From Allolobophora icterica (taxonomy: Eukaryota; Annelida; Clitellata; Crassiclitellata; Lumbricidae), in the NCBI GenBank assembly GCA_963556255.1, contig OY744616.1, forward strand, positions 3,400,983-3,464,982: 64,000 nt of DNA. The letters run 5' to 3'. How positions within the stretch are numbered: the stretch's first letter is position 1; each line of letters opens with the position of its first letter. Below the pieces are notes generated by a model. It had not been told where the DNA came from and ran no database searches. It saw only the letters and a program-made list of their open reading frames with translations. Shown piece by piece: positions 11,337 through 23,495 of this stretch. The position numbers and the translations under genes are program-made.

Positions 11337-11753
11337 GTGACCAAGAGTCATTGAGTTACGCAAACTGTCAATTGACGAACACTTGCTTTGGATGAACAAC
11401 CGACGATTTGGCAAACGAAAGACCAACAACACCGAAGATCACTGACAAAGAAGACACTTCAACCATTCACACTGACTTCACTACTTTGCAAAATGCACCA
11501 CCATTAGCAGCAAACACTCGAGTTTCCCTACACACAGCAGATGAACCATCAACAGAAGCTACGTATAACAGTAAAACTACACATGACTCAAATACTACGC
11601 CTTACACAACAAAACCAATCTCTAAAGCCAATAAATTCACTGAAGTTACAAACAAAAACTATCAAGTACCGACAGAAGTCTCTGAAACATCCTCTGTCGC
11701 CATGACAACAGTTGACTCACAGAAATCAACTCGGGCTTCCAAAACGCCAGAAG
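11337..11753 (+). pseudogene. Copy 1 exon 2 (Ser/Thr-rich), TGA at 11393
   Basis: A symmetric phase 1-1 exon, three codons shorter than in copies 2 and 3. It begins with the conserved NCQLTNTCFG cysteine pair and is interrupted by TGA at 11393-11395. The frame then stays open. Read-through of the donor would add a hydrophobic tail, MLLSVTIIMKF. Confidence 0.75.
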
Positions 11754-12461
11754 GTACACTTCTGAATGCTATTCAGAATGACTGCATGTTACTTAGTGTA
11801 ACAATTATAATGAAGTTTAGTGCCCAGACTTACAACGTCATTCTAGATATTCGTACACCTTCGTGTTAAACAGTTTTTATTATGCAGAAGTTCGGGTTGG
11901 GAGTACATCAGGGCATAAGTCTGTCAGAAGGGCCTTACATAAATTATCTCAACGAACGAATAAGTAACCGGATGATAACAATTGATGCACTTAAACTCGA
12001 TCATGAATCGGAATATTGTTACCAAAGGTTAAGTTCCGAATGATTTTCCACACGTTAGGCCCCTACGTATTATGTGGAGTTATTGTGGCTGATTGCCAAT
12101 GCGTTTGCCTTAGAAGGCTTAGACCATAGAGATTGGTCTTATAAACATTTGTGCTTCATTAGAAACTGACATTTTCCACTCCATAGCTTAACATCTACGC
12201 TGAGCATATTGAAGGTATGCAATAGGTAATTACACACCGCTTTCAAAAGCCTTTCTTTTGAGTGTAATCCTGGTTTTCGAATTATATTGTGCCTGATGGA
12301 TGATTACGGCAGCGATGGCAGCCTTTATTCCGGAAATCGGCAAATAATAATTTCACGCGACTTGCAAAGATTTGAATCCGAGACGCAAGTACAGCTGGCT
12401 ACCGATGCGTTTACTTCTAAAATCATTTTCATTTCATACTTCATATGGGTTTTAATTGTAG

Positions 12462-13735
12462 TTTACACCATCAGTTCGGTCTCCAGCTTCAATACACCTG
12501 CTCGTGACTGCTACACTTCTGCTGGGGTGATCCAGATGAAAGACCTTATTTACGTACTATGTCACCCCAATAACACGTACATGTCTGGCGCACTGGTCTT
12601 ACGAGCTCATGATGATGCCATTCCCCACGATCTGCTAATGATAACTATAATTGAGACAGATATTCATTGGAGTCTCACCATGGTTGGCATTGAAAGCACG
12701 ATCACTATATATATCTTTGAAATGATGTCCGATTGCATCTGGAAGATGGATACGGTTAGCAATACATTTGACAAATGGTTGAGGGAAGTACCAGTTCTTT
12801 GGAGTTTGTCAGTAACAAATGACAATCATCTATTGGTGCTGAGGGGTTTTCCAGATGTGGGATATATCTTGGAGATTTACGATCAAGACGCGAAACTTGT
12901 ACGAAGGGCTCCATTTCCCAGAGACTTTAGTTTTGCTTTCGATGCAGTTCAGAAACCTAATGGTGAATTTATCGTCAGCCACAGCTTAAAGGAGAGCTAT
13001 GCTAAGTATGTAAGTTTCTGAAGCGCTGATGGGCAACTTATCAGTCAATTTAGGCTCAAAGAAACAGTTGGTTTCAATGACGCCATACATGTAGGGTTTT
13101 CGTATGAACGCAGATATTTGAATTTTGTGGCTGAAATGTTCAGTGGGAATGTGTACAAGTATGACTATAATACTAAAAACTGGAATCTAACTGACCTCAG
13201 TGCCATCATCAGCTCAGGAAAGAGCTTTAAAAAGGTTGTAAGTTTCAGAAGCACTGATGGAAGTATTTTCCGTCAGTTTACGACCTCAGGAAAACGATTA
13301 CAGAAGAATGTGTGGTTTTTTTTCGATAAAAATTATAGTTTTGCGTTTGAAGTGTCCAGTGGGAACGTGTACATCTCTGACAGGAAGACTGTAAATTGGA
13401 ACGTAACTGACCTCAGTGTCATAATCAGCAACAGCACAGAAGAGATCTCTGAACAAGTTCTAAGTATTCGAAACACTGAGGGGAATATCTTGCGTCAGTT
13501 TAAGATCGATGATGAAAGAGATCAGTATGTTCAGTTATTTTACGATATTGTCACCAATAATCTGTTTGTGAAGGAAAGCATCTTTGGCAACATGTACGTT
13601 CTTGACACGAAAACTCTAAACGGGAGTGAAATTGGTCGGTTACCTAACGGTGATTTGTATTACCACAGAGAGAAAAAGCAGTTCATTGTGCGTCGTCACG
13701 ATACTGTGCATATTTGGACATTAAACAAAAACTGA
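12462..13735 (+). pseudogene. Copy 1 exon 3 (beta-propeller), TGA at 13019
   Basis: 424 codons in one frame, broken only by TGA at 13019-13021. Three blades resemble NHL/TolB-like repeats (IWKMD...DKWLREVPVLWSLSV; LEIYDQDAKLVRR; GNVYISDRKTVNWNVTDLSV). It ends NKN-stop at the same point as the other copies. Confidence 0.8.
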
Positions 13736-13990
13736 CTTGAGAGTCAACGATGAATACGAAGAATTTTAGAATTTTTTAGACTTAGCTTCTGATTAATCAA
13801 TTCCATTTCCGTATATTGCTCGCAAATAACAGTAAGTCATATAGGAGCAGACCGATACTCTAGCTGCGCTGATATACCTGCGTTGAGTTGACATGAGATT
13901 TTTGATTGGCAGAGCGCCAATGATTTGTTACTCGTGCAAAAGATTCGCTAATCATCGGACATATACGATGCACATTTTTAATTAAACTGA
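13736..13990. other. Conserved 3' flank of propeller copy 1
   Basis: Matches the 3' flanks of copies 2 and 3 (GATTGGCAGAGCGCCAATGA and neighbours) to about 13975, then diverges. No polyadenylation signal is clearly placed. Confidence 0.5.
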
Positions 13991-14725
<735 letters not shown>

Positions 14726-15030
14726 TGACGAATGTGTAGACACTCGTCTACGTTGGTATTTCCGGTCGATTTCTTACGGTTTCCTTTCGATATTTCTTGC
14801 ATTATCGTTCATTTCCATTGAGCGACGGTGGCGCTTCCATAGCGGCCGTTTCAAGAACTAGAGCCTCGGCGGGAAAGGAGCGCCGTAGTTATTGCGGCGC
14901 GACCTCTCCCGGTGACTTCAAAAGGGTAACAGGCCACTTGAGGTGATCCTTCTCAGGCAGTTGACAGAAGAACTTTGTCGAGAACGGTCGTTGAAATCTG
15001 TGTAGATTTGCCATGGCAGATATAATGTCC
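14726..15030. other. Unassigned intergenic DNA
   Basis: GC-richer than its surroundings. No gene or named repeat recognised. Confidence 0.4.
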
Positions 15031-15407
15031 AGCCATCCATCCATCCATCCATTCATCTATCTATCTATCAATCATGGAATTTATGTAGGGCCTCTTCAAT
15101 GGCTCTACTCAGAGGCACTCCCAAGCCAGGCCTGATCAAACAGAAAAGTCTTCAATAGAGTGTTAAAAGAAGACGGGTGAGTACGAGGAGATAGGCGAAG
15201 GAAAGATGGTAAGTCATTCCAGGCAGTTGGACCAGCGACAGAGAATGCTCGGCGCTGCATAGTAGCAGTGCGGGCATATGGGACTAAAAAGTCACCCCGA
15301 GAAGAGGGACGGAGGGCTGAGCGACCCGCAAGAGAAGAAAAGAGAGTAAAAACGGGCATAGGTAGGAAGGAGCCATACCCAAAACACATTGCCAGGCGAG
15401 AGAGCAA
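15031..15407 (-). mobile_element. LINE C-terminal fragment with (GGAT/GATA) tail
   Basis: The minus frame reads MQRRAFSVAGPTAWNDLPSF and then FNTLLKTFLFDQAW, the CR1/L2-like RT C-terminus, followed by a stop. On the minus strand the 3' end passes CCATTGAAGAGGCCCTACAT into a GATAGATAGATGGATGG tail (plus strand 15034-15072). Confidence 0.85.
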
Positions 15408-15430
15408 AGCCGATACAGGATACGCTGCCT

Positions 15431-15660
<230 letters not shown>

Positions 15661-16105
15661 TATTTATATAGCGCCCCTTCAAAGTAATCTACTCAGAGGC
15701 GCTCTCGAACCAGGCCCGATCAAACAGAAATGTCTTGAGACCAAAACAAGGAACCAAAGAGATCCCTACGAAGGAAGTGAGTCTCAAGAGGGACATCGTT
15801 CCAGACGGCAGGTCCAACCTCAGAGATTGCCCTGTGCTCAGGCCCGGTTCGTCCATATGGGCAACTGGGCAGCCGCCCAGGGCCGCCGATTTTTAGGGGC
15901 CGCCAATTTTCCATTTTTTCAAAAATTATTTAATTATTATTCGTAAAAAGAGGTGAATGACTAGAAAAAGGTCATCAACTTTTTCTGTGCCTAGCGCCGC
16001 CGGTTTGCCTAGGGCCGCCGATTTCGCCGATTTGCCCAGGGCCGCCAAATGTCTTGAGCCGGGCCTGCCTGTGCTGTACCGCAGTGTGAATAATGTCACT
16101 TAATA
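15661..16105 (-). mobile_element. LINE C-terminal fragment split by a MITE (partner of 4.37-4.62 kb)
   Basis: The minus frame reads HRAISEVGPAVWNDVPLETH. The rest of the fragment resumes beyond the MITE at 15839-16067. The same tail without the MITE lies at about 4.5-4.6 kb. Confidence 0.8.
15839..16067. mobile_element. 229-bp hAT-type MITE with CCTGTGCT target duplication
   Basis: TIRs CAGGCCCGG / CCGGGCCTG, with exact CCTGTGCT copies at 15831-15838 and 16068-16075. Internal GGGCCGCC words repeat four times, and the AAAAAGGTCATCAACTTTTT motif is present. Confidence 0.95.
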
Positions 16106-16109
16106 TCTT

Positions 16110-16504
16110 AGGCCTAATTTGTGGAGGGTACGAAGGGTACCCTTACCCCCACTTTTTTGACTGAGTGGTACCCTACCCCACTTCTTAAACAATGCCAATC
16201 AATATTTTGTTATTGAGCCTTCCCAGATATCGCAGTATCCGCCTTGCTTCGTGTAAGTAAGATATTGGTACGCCCCACTTTTTAGACCAAAGTTACGTCC
16301 CTGCTTAACGTAATTAAGTTTTGATGAATTTATTTATTTTTGTTCCTCCTTTTCTTGTTCCATCCTTTTTCCTTTTTTTCAAAAATCAAGGGGGACGCAA
16401 ACGTCTCCTGCCCCACCCTTAATGACGTCCCTGGTTCGAAGTTGCGCTTCAGTAGGCCTACGATTACGATCAGTCCATGTAAATACACGTTTTATTGGCT
16501 ACTT
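16110..16504. repeat. Duplicated intergenic segment with a probable further insertion
   Basis: Matches 4.61-4.75 kb. About 190 bp (roughly 16119-16310, ending GTTACGTCCCTG) are absent from the partner and look like another inserted element, but I could not fix its ends. Confidence 0.5.
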
Positions 16505-16906
16505 ATGCACTAGTGTCTACCACCACCAGAGACTAAGATGTATGACGTAGTTCTGGTTAGCGATTTCATACACGTGTATTGTATTAGTTTAAATTTCACC
16601 AGTCAAACAATGGCCATTGTACGGGTCATCAAAAACAATTAGACGATGTCGTTAATTAAACACTGACGTCTAGCGCTGTAACAGTTTATATGTATCTGCT
16701 CATACAATGTGCCTTTGAGAGCCTTGAGTGACTTGAGGGAACGACAGCCGATTGGTTGGGACGCTCGCCTTGTGACGCTGAGACCCTCCTCCCCTGAGAC
16801 GGTTACTGGGTAGGAAGTTTGATCAAGTCTTTCAATCACAACTGTTCAACGTCATCGGTTGATTCTTCATCATTGGCTTGTGGCGCTAAATAAATGTGGT
16901 TTAACC
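16505..16906. repeat. Dispersed GTGTCTACCACC repeat, copy 2
   Basis: The uninterrupted relative of 6.12-7.10 kb. It supplies the empty sites for the MITEs at 4901 and 6137 and for the 89-bp duplication. It ends in GGCGCTAAATAAATG. Confidence 0.75.
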
Positions 16907-17236
16907 CTCATCTCGCACCCTGGGGTAAATTTACCCCAGATCGGTTTTTCATGCATAGCCTTTGAATTGAAAGAGATATTCAACATTCCTTTAGGGAAGT
17001 TCTCTGTTGATGATTTTATCAACATCAATACTAATCTGTATTTACTAACAGATTTATTCGTTGGTTGTATCTTCTGCTTCTTCTTAGGTTAAGAAATATT
17101 CCTGTTTATGCTTGCCATATTCCAGTGGAAAGACGGATTGTGTGGGTCTCTCGTTTCACAAACGTAGGCCTACACTAAAAATAATACATTTCTGTGACAA
17201 CACCCAAGAAATGACTGAAATTAAACAACTACTAAG

Positions 17237-17650
17237 CAGTGTTTAATCTACACGTCATGGGGGGAATTCCCCCCAGGATTTATGTTTCCCCACAGGCCGG
17301 CAATAGTATAATGTATAGACTGTTTTGGGGAAGAAATTTCCCCCAGGATCACAGGATACATGTTGCGCTCCCCCCCCCCCCACAGACGAGAAAGAAGGAG
17401 TAATTCCTAAAAAAAGGTCGTCAAAGTTTAAAGTTCGAAAAAATGGGACGAATGACTAAAGAAAAGGTCATCAACTTTTTTTGAAGATGAAATTCCAACT
17501 TTGGAAGCTGAAATCCTAAACTCCTAAAATTTATTTTTTGGCGTTTGAACTCTGATGAAATTTCTCCGAAAAAGGTCGCCATTGTTGATCCCCCCCCCCC
17601 CGACAAACCTTGTTTCCCCTCTTCTGAGGGGGGGACTAGATTAAACACTG
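17237..17650. mobile_element. hAT-type MITE (CAGTGTTTAATCTA ends)
   Basis: TIRs CAGTGTTTAATCTA / TAGATTAAACACTG. The flanks ACTACTAAG and ACTGCCAAG are only similar, so the target duplication is decayed. It carries two copies of the AAAAGGTCATCAACTTTTTT-type motif, plus C-runs. Confidence 0.85.
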
Positions 17651-17699
17651 ACTGCCAAGTGAAAAACTCACTCTGTTACAAAGTTACATAGGCTGAGAG

Positions 17700-18450
17700 G
17701 GAAAGATCGGACGGAGGACGTGACTTTGGAAAGGAAGAATCAAAAAGATGTGAAAACGGTAGAAAAGCGTAACAAACGGTGAGAAACGTGAGTTTTCCTC
17801 AGCATGGGCAATTTGCCGAACTAGCGTGCAGACGGCCAATTGTCAAAGATTTATGAAACTGGCTTATTGGTAGTGAGTTTTACTGCTACAGACTATCTGT
17901 TTATGGTCTCTCATGAACCTCTCAAATTGTAAGCGATGGTAAGTACAATGGTTACTGTTTGACACATATAATTTACACAAACGGGTGTAATTTGAAACAG
18001 ATTCAATGCCCGCTGTGTCTCACGAAACAAAGAACCAACACTTCTGCAAGCAGCTTAATCTCTGGCTGCAGCAGACACCAATGCATATAATGTGGCTATG
18101 GCACCAAAGCTATGACGACGATTTTAGCAATGTCTTGAACGCAATGACCTGATGTCATATCTATCTGATAATAATACTTTATATAATTTAGATGTTAGAA
18201 CATTTTGGAATTTGTTAAACAATATGTTTCTGTTCTTTCTCAGAATCTCGCTACGATGGCAAACTCAGGTGAACGTGACTGTATACACAAAATGACGCAG
18301 CACTGTAGATTCGGCCACGCCCAGAAAATGCGCCCTGATCCAATGCAGTCATTGGAAAACTTAAACCACGCTTGATTGGCACCAGAAACGCCGACACAGT
18401 TTGCTATCTACGCAAATCAAAATGTTTTCCTCGATACATAGATGTCACTT
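17700..18450. repeat. Upstream part of the propeller duplication unit, copy 2
   Basis: Matches 32.94-33.06 kb (GACGGAGGACGTGACTTTGG) and 7.83-8.6 kb. No separate gene is seen. Confidence 0.75.
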
Positions 18451-18601
18451 ACCGTAGAAGTAGAGGCTGACACGATAGAGAATCGCTGTCGTTGAAGATT
18501 TCAATTGTGAGGACAATCTAAGCTAATTTGGTAAACACCGTCAACGAATTGCATAGTTTAGAATTCGCATCACGCTTTAAGTTTAACCGTCGCCTGAAAA
18601 T

Positions 18602-18665
18602 ATGTTTCGAATTTTATGTACTGCGAATATTTTCTTAGTCATCGTGTTTTTGAAGCTGACAGTCA
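18602..18665 (+). CDS. Copy 2 exon 1 (signal peptide)
   Basis: Encodes MFRILCTANIFLVIVFLKLT-VS and ends in phase 1 at GTAAGTAA. Sequence and donor are conserved in all three copies. Confidence 0.8.
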
Positions 18666-21600
18666 GTAAGTAAATTGTTCTACTTTACAGTTTTACTTCT
18701 TTAAGAAACTCAAATCTAGATGAGTCTAAAACTCTGGTTCGGTTCTTCATCCGGTTCTCTGCCTCAGGCAGGTTCGAAAGTCTGACGTCGCCACTCCTCA
18801 ATATGTTGAGCCTCCTTGAGTCCGCCGTATCCATCCTCCATCATTCGGTCCAACATCATCTGTCTTGGTCTTCCTCTTGTCCAGTCGACTCTTTCAAATG
18901 ATTCTTCGTAGTCCACGAAGCATATGTACACCACTTCTCCTTTCTTGAAGCTCCTCTCCATCAAAACTCTTAGTGTTCCGATTGCATCTCTTCGGTTCGG
19001 TTATGGTGACGTTATAAACATTATTCTACAGCAAAATCGTTTTTATATAAGATCTAGTTGTTTTGAATTTAAGAGACTGCAGTAACAGAAAATCTAAACC
19101 TACAATGTCATAATCCCTTCTATCCTTTTTAATTGGTAAGGGTCAAACATTTGACAACAACCCATTATATCTTTTGATAAATACATTATTTTAATGCCGA
19201 TATGAAAATTGATTTCTACTATACAGATACAGAGTGATTCCTAATTTAGAGTATATAACAGAACCGGTAATATTGTTGCGTTTGGTTAACGCAACCACCT
19301 TCAGTAAAAACAGGCTAATTATTTCCGCTCACATATTAGGAATCAATGTGAGATTTGTAAAATGGGGTTGAACATTTTATCCGTATTTTTCAAACTGATG
19401 TCAAACAAATTAGACAGCAGTTTTGCTAGTCAGACTCGAATCAAAATCAATGACTTTGTTGAGAAAATTCAAAAATTCATACATGATACACCATGGATAT
19501 TTCTTCTCTATGTCAGAGACTCAGAGTCAAATAATGCTAAATCAACACAAGCACAATTGAGGGGATTTGAAACGACCCCTGGGGGTATGCAATAAAGATT
19601 TAACTGTCGGGTCATAAGAAAAGACTACGAGGGTTAAACCCCCAAGCCCATGACAATTCCCTCCGTGTACAGAATATGTCTTCGTGTTCATTTCATGTCT
19701 GCCGTTTGTAGTATTTTGTACATAAATGATGGAGATAATGGTTGGTATTTGCTAATGTATACTGTTTTGCTGTAGGTGATAAAGCGTCATTGAATTATGC
19801 AAACTGTCAGTTGACAAACACTTGCTTTGGAAGAACTACCGACGATTTAGCAAATGAAAGTTCAAGGACAACGAAGATCACTGACAAAGAAACTAATTCA
19901 AACACTCAGACCGTTTTCACTACTTTAGAAAATGCAGCAACAACAGCAACAAACACTCGAGTTTCATTACACACTGAAAATGAACCATCAACAGATGTTA
20001 TTTGTAGCAGTAAAACTACACAAGACCCTAGCACTACCCTCTACACAACAACACCAATCTCTACAGCCAATCAATTCACTGAAGTTACCAAAAAAAACTC
20101 TCAAATACAGACAGAAGTGTCTGAAGTCGAGAAAACATCCTCTGTCGCTATGACAACAGTTAACGCACTGATATCAACTCGAGGTTCGAAAAACCCAGAA
20201 GGTACACTCATGAATGCTATTCAAAATGACTAAATGTTACTTAGTGTAATAATTATAATGAAGTTTAATGTCCAGTTTTAAATGGCATTCTAGATTTTCG
20301 TGCACCTTCGTGTTAAAAAATATTATTATGCAGGGGTTCGGGCTGGGAGTACATCAGGGCATAAATCTCTGAGAAGAACGATACATAAATGATCTCAACG
20401 AACGAATAAATAACTGAATGATAATAATTGATGCACTTAAACTCCATCATGAGCCGGAATTATTAAAGGTTAAGCTCCGAATGATTTTCAACACGTTATG
20501 CCTCCTACGCATTATGAATTGGAGTCATATTGTAGTTGATTGCCAATGCGTTTGCTTTAGACCGATGAGATTGGATTTTAAACATTTGTTCATTAAGGAA
20601 CTGACATTTTTCACGTCATAGATCAATAGGCATTATCTACGCAGAGCATAAAAGGTGTGCAGTAGGTAATTACATGCATCTCGTTTAGGTGTGATTCTGG
20701 TTTTTTAATTATATTGCGCTTGATGTATGATCACAGCCACTGGCGTAAGCTTGTCCAAAATATTGGGGGGCATGGGGTCTGGACCAGAGGTGCAAACAAC
20801 AAGTTTTTTCAAGATGAAAAGTTGTTTTGTTGGTTTTTCGTTTTTTTTGGTTTTATGGTTTTTGTTGTTTTGGTTTTTTTTATTTTCGGATTTCGGATCA
20901 TAAAATCATGAAAAATGGCATAAACAAGAGCGCCAACTCAGTTTAATTCAGTTGCCATTTCCGAAAATTAAAAATTATTAAATCAATGTTTTTAAAATAA
21001 CTTCTACAAAAATGAAATTTATTTTAGAAAAATAAATTTTGTGGGGGTTTTCTTTTTCTTTTGTTTTTGTTTAAAACCAAAACCCGTAAAACCATTTTTA
21101 CCTCTGGTCTGGACAGTCAGCAGAGGCTTCCGGTGTTACGTTAATGCGTACTAAATGGGGCGTTTTGTTTACATGTAAATTTGTTTCATATTGAAGATAT
21201 TGAAGATAAAAATAAATCTTTGTTTTCATTACGAATTTCTGGTGGCATTTCAGTTCCGTGTCTCTGTTTTTCTGTTTCTGAAGAAATTTGTCTATTTTGA
21301 AACATAATAATTATTTTAATATTTGAAGAAATTCTCCTCTCGATTTGGGGGGGGGCATTGCCCCGGTTCCTCAATTATTGGGGGAGCCCCCCCCCAGAGT
21401 CTACGTCTATGATCACAGCAGTGGTGGAGTAGGCCTAGCCTTTATTCCGGAGAACTAAGAATTTCGCATGACTAGCAAAGATTTGAATTTGAGATTCAAG
21501 CACATTTGGCTATCAATTTTTTCCACTTTGAAAATCATTTTCACTTGATACTTTTTATGGGTTTCAATTACAGCATACACCATCAGTTTGGCCTCGAAGT

Positions 21601-22826
21601 TTAAAATACCTCGCTGTTACTCTACTGATCTGATCCAGATGAAGGACTTTATTTACGTGCTATGTTATAACTACCCAGGCATTAGTTACATACGAGCTCA
21701 CGATGCTGCCATTCCCCACGATCTACTAATGATAATAATTGCGGAAGAGATGGAATTGCCTCTCTACATGGTTGGCATTGAAACCACGAACACGATTTAT
21801 GTCTTTGATGCGATGTGCGCTTGCATCTGGAAGATAGATGCGTTTAGCTATATAGTTGACAAATGGTTGTCAGGAGTACCATTATTTCAGAGTTTGTCAT
21901 TAGCAAATGATAATCATCTATTGGTGCTGAGGGGATTTCCAGATGTGCAATATATCTTGGAGGTTTACGATCAAGACGCGAAGCTTGTACGAAGTGTTGC
22001 ACTTCCCACAGACTTTAGTTATGCTTTCGGTGCATTTCAGAAAGCTAATGGTGAATTTATCGTCGGCCACAGCTTAAAAGAGAACAATGGCATTTGTGTA
22101 ACTTTCTTAAGCCTTGATGGGCAACTTATCAGTCAGTTTAAGCTCAGAGAAACAGTTGGTTTCAAGGATGTGATATGGTTTTGGGATACAAACAGAGATA
22201 AGAGATTTGCGGTTGAAATGTTCAGTGGGAACGTGTACATCTTTGACAGGAGTACTGTAAAGTGGAGCCTAACTGACCTCAGTGTCATCACCAGCAACAG
22301 CTCAGAAGAGAGCTTTAAACAGGTTGTAAGTTTCAGAGGCACTGATGGGAGTATTTTCCGTCAGTTTACGACCTCAGGAAAACAATATGGGCAGGATGAG
22401 TTGTTGTTTTTCGATAAAAATGGTAGTTTTTTGGCTGACATGATCGGTGGGAACGTGTTCATCTTTGACAGGAAGACTGTAAATTGGAGCCTAACTGAAC
22501 TCAGTGTCATCATCAGCAACAGCTCAGAAAAGATCTCCAATCAAGTTTTAAATATTCAAAGCACTGATGGAAATATCGTAAGGCAGTTTACGATGGAAGA
22601 TGCATTAAAGCAGCGTGTGCGATCATTGTCTTTCGATATGTCCACCAATAATCTTTTTGTGACGGAGAACATCTTTGGCAACATTTACCTACTTGACACG
22701 AAAACTCTAAACGGGTGTCAAATTGGTCGGTTACAGAATGGGAGTTTGTATTACCACAGAGAGAAAGAGCAGCTCATTGTACATCGTGACGACATTGTGG
22801 ATATTTGGACATTAAACAAAAACTGA
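18602..22826 (+). CDS. Propeller family copy 2: secreted mucin-linker beta-propeller protein, intact (580 aa)
   Basis: Spliced from 18602-18665, 19776-20201 and 21574-22826 (1743 nt). Residues 1-21 are a signal peptide. Residues 22-163 are a Thr/Ser-rich linker with one Cys pair (NCQLTNTCFG), likely O-glycosylated. Residues 165-580 are a propeller built from repeated blades: IWKIDAF-x6-DKWLSGVP, DNHLLVLRGFPDVQYILEVY, KANGEFIVGHSL, then two ~57-aa blades of the pattern TDGSIFRQFTTSGK...GNVFIFDRKTVNWSLTELSV. The blades resemble NHL/TolB-like six-bladed propellers of invertebrate secreted or adhesion proteins; that assignment is inference, as are the ligand and role. Several N-x-S/T sequons fit an extracellular location. 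Of three tandem copies this is the only one without a stop or splice lesion, although its TATA-like box has decayed. The start is the only ATG that yields the signal peptide. Confidence 0.8.
18740..19060 (-). mobile_element. LINE RT remnant in intron 1 of copy 2
   Basis: The minus frame reads ICFVDYEESFERVDWTRGRP and then MMEDGYGGLKEAQHIEEWRR, typical of an endonuclease-RT LINE. It carries an internal deletion relative to the copy 1 remnant. Confidence 0.8.
19776..20201 (+). CDS. Copy 2 exon 2 (Ser/Thr-rich linker)
   Basis: A 426-nt symmetric phase 1-1 exon between a TTTTGCTGTAG acceptor and a GAAG-GTACAC donor. Thr and Ser dominate and one Cys pair lies at the start. Reading through the donor hits a stop after NAIQND, which supports splicing at this site. 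Confidence 0.75.
20738..21411. mobile_element. 674-bp hAT-type element in intron 2 with ATCACAGC target duplication
   Basis: The ends CACTGGCGTAAGCT and AGTCTACGTCTATG are imperfect inverted repeats. Exact ATCACAGC copies lie at 20730-20737 and 21412-21419. Intron 2 of copies 1 and 3 is uninterrupted here. It contains a nested element. Confidence 0.9.
20785..21106. mobile_element. Nested 322-bp hAT-type MITE with GTCTGGAC target duplication
   Basis: Ends CAGAGGTGCAAACAAC and ATTTTTACCTCTG, with exact GTCTGGAC copies at 20777-20784 and 21107-21114. The interior is very T-rich on the plus strand on the left, with A-rich complement on the right. Confidence 0.9.
21574..22826 (+). CDS. Copy 2 exon 3 (beta-propeller)
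   Basis: Open for its whole length of 416 codons plus stop, from a TTTCAATTACAG acceptor to the NKN-stop end shared by all copies. It holds the entire propeller. Confidence 0.85.
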
Positions 22827-23429
22827 CTGGAGAGTCAACGATGAACACGAGGAATTTGCGAAATTTTTACTCAGCTTTTGAGTACTTATGATTAATCAAC
22901 TCCATTTTCTGTATTTTCTTCCCAAATAACATTAAGTCACATGAGCGCATACCGATACTCTAGATGCGTTAATATACCTGAGCTCAGCTGACATTATAGT
23001 TGCTTGGTTGGCATAGCGCCAATCACTTGTTATTCGTGCAAATGATTCGCTAATCATCAGACATACATGACATTGTATACGATGCGCATTTTTAATATTG
23101 TCTGCAATGATGCATGTAAATGTGTTCTCAGGGCCGGAATAACAAATGTGGTGGCCCTCTTCAGTAAGGCTGTGGGAGCCCCAGCCCCACAGAATCACAA
23201 CAAAGGACACATAAAGCGTGTTATATTCAACGAATAAACATTCGTCTATTATTAATTCGTATCTTCTTTATTGTACAATATCAGTAGCCCTTATAATTAT
23301 CCAGTCTAGTGTTGAAGTAGGGGCCCACACATGGGCGAAAGTTGTGTATGTCTGTATATAAAAAATAGTAATTTCGAATAATTTGTTCTGTACTTTTTTC
23401 ATTTTTACTGTTAGACTTAAGAAATAATA

Positions 23430-23462
<33 letters not shown>

Positions 23463-23495
23463 ATGTGTGTGTATATATATACATATATATATATA
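22827..23495. other. 3' flank of copy 2, with a CAGGGCCGG element start and a (TA)n tract
   Basis: The conserved 3' flank runs to about 23130. CAGGGCCGGAATAACAAATG at 23132, also at 38902 and as a diverged copy at 46051, marks a shared element whose right end I could not define. AATAAA at 23233-23238 is a possible polyadenylation signal. A TA/GT tract fills 23430-23495. Confidence 0.5.

Larger units (their letters stand above)
8744..13735 (+). pseudogene. Propeller family copy 1: secreted mucin-linker beta-propeller, disrupted
   Basis: Three exons: 8744-8807 (signal peptide), 11337-11753 (Thr/Ser-rich) and 12462-13735 (propeller), with phase-1 introns and consensus borders (GTAAGT, GTACAC; TGTAG acceptors). 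Two in-frame TGA codons break it: 11393-11395, where copies 2 and 3 have AGA, and 13019-13021, where copy 2 has TTA and copy 3 TTG. Both lie in otherwise open sequence and the frame resumes at once, so the lesions look recent. They could also be polymorphic null alleles or assembly errors. The propeller exon shares the blade motifs of copy 2 (VGIES-x-x-TIYIFE, DNHLLVLRGFPDV, TDGSIFRQFTTSGK). Intron 1 contains LINE remains and a copy-specific LINE insertion. If transcribed, only the N-terminal 40 residues would be made. Confidence 0.8.

Noticed and set aside
13019..13021. In-frame TGA codons of copy 1 as selenocysteine or reassigned codons
   Set aside because: Copies 2 and 3 have ordinary Arg or Leu codons there, TGA is used as the true stop of all three genes, and no SECIS-like element was evident.
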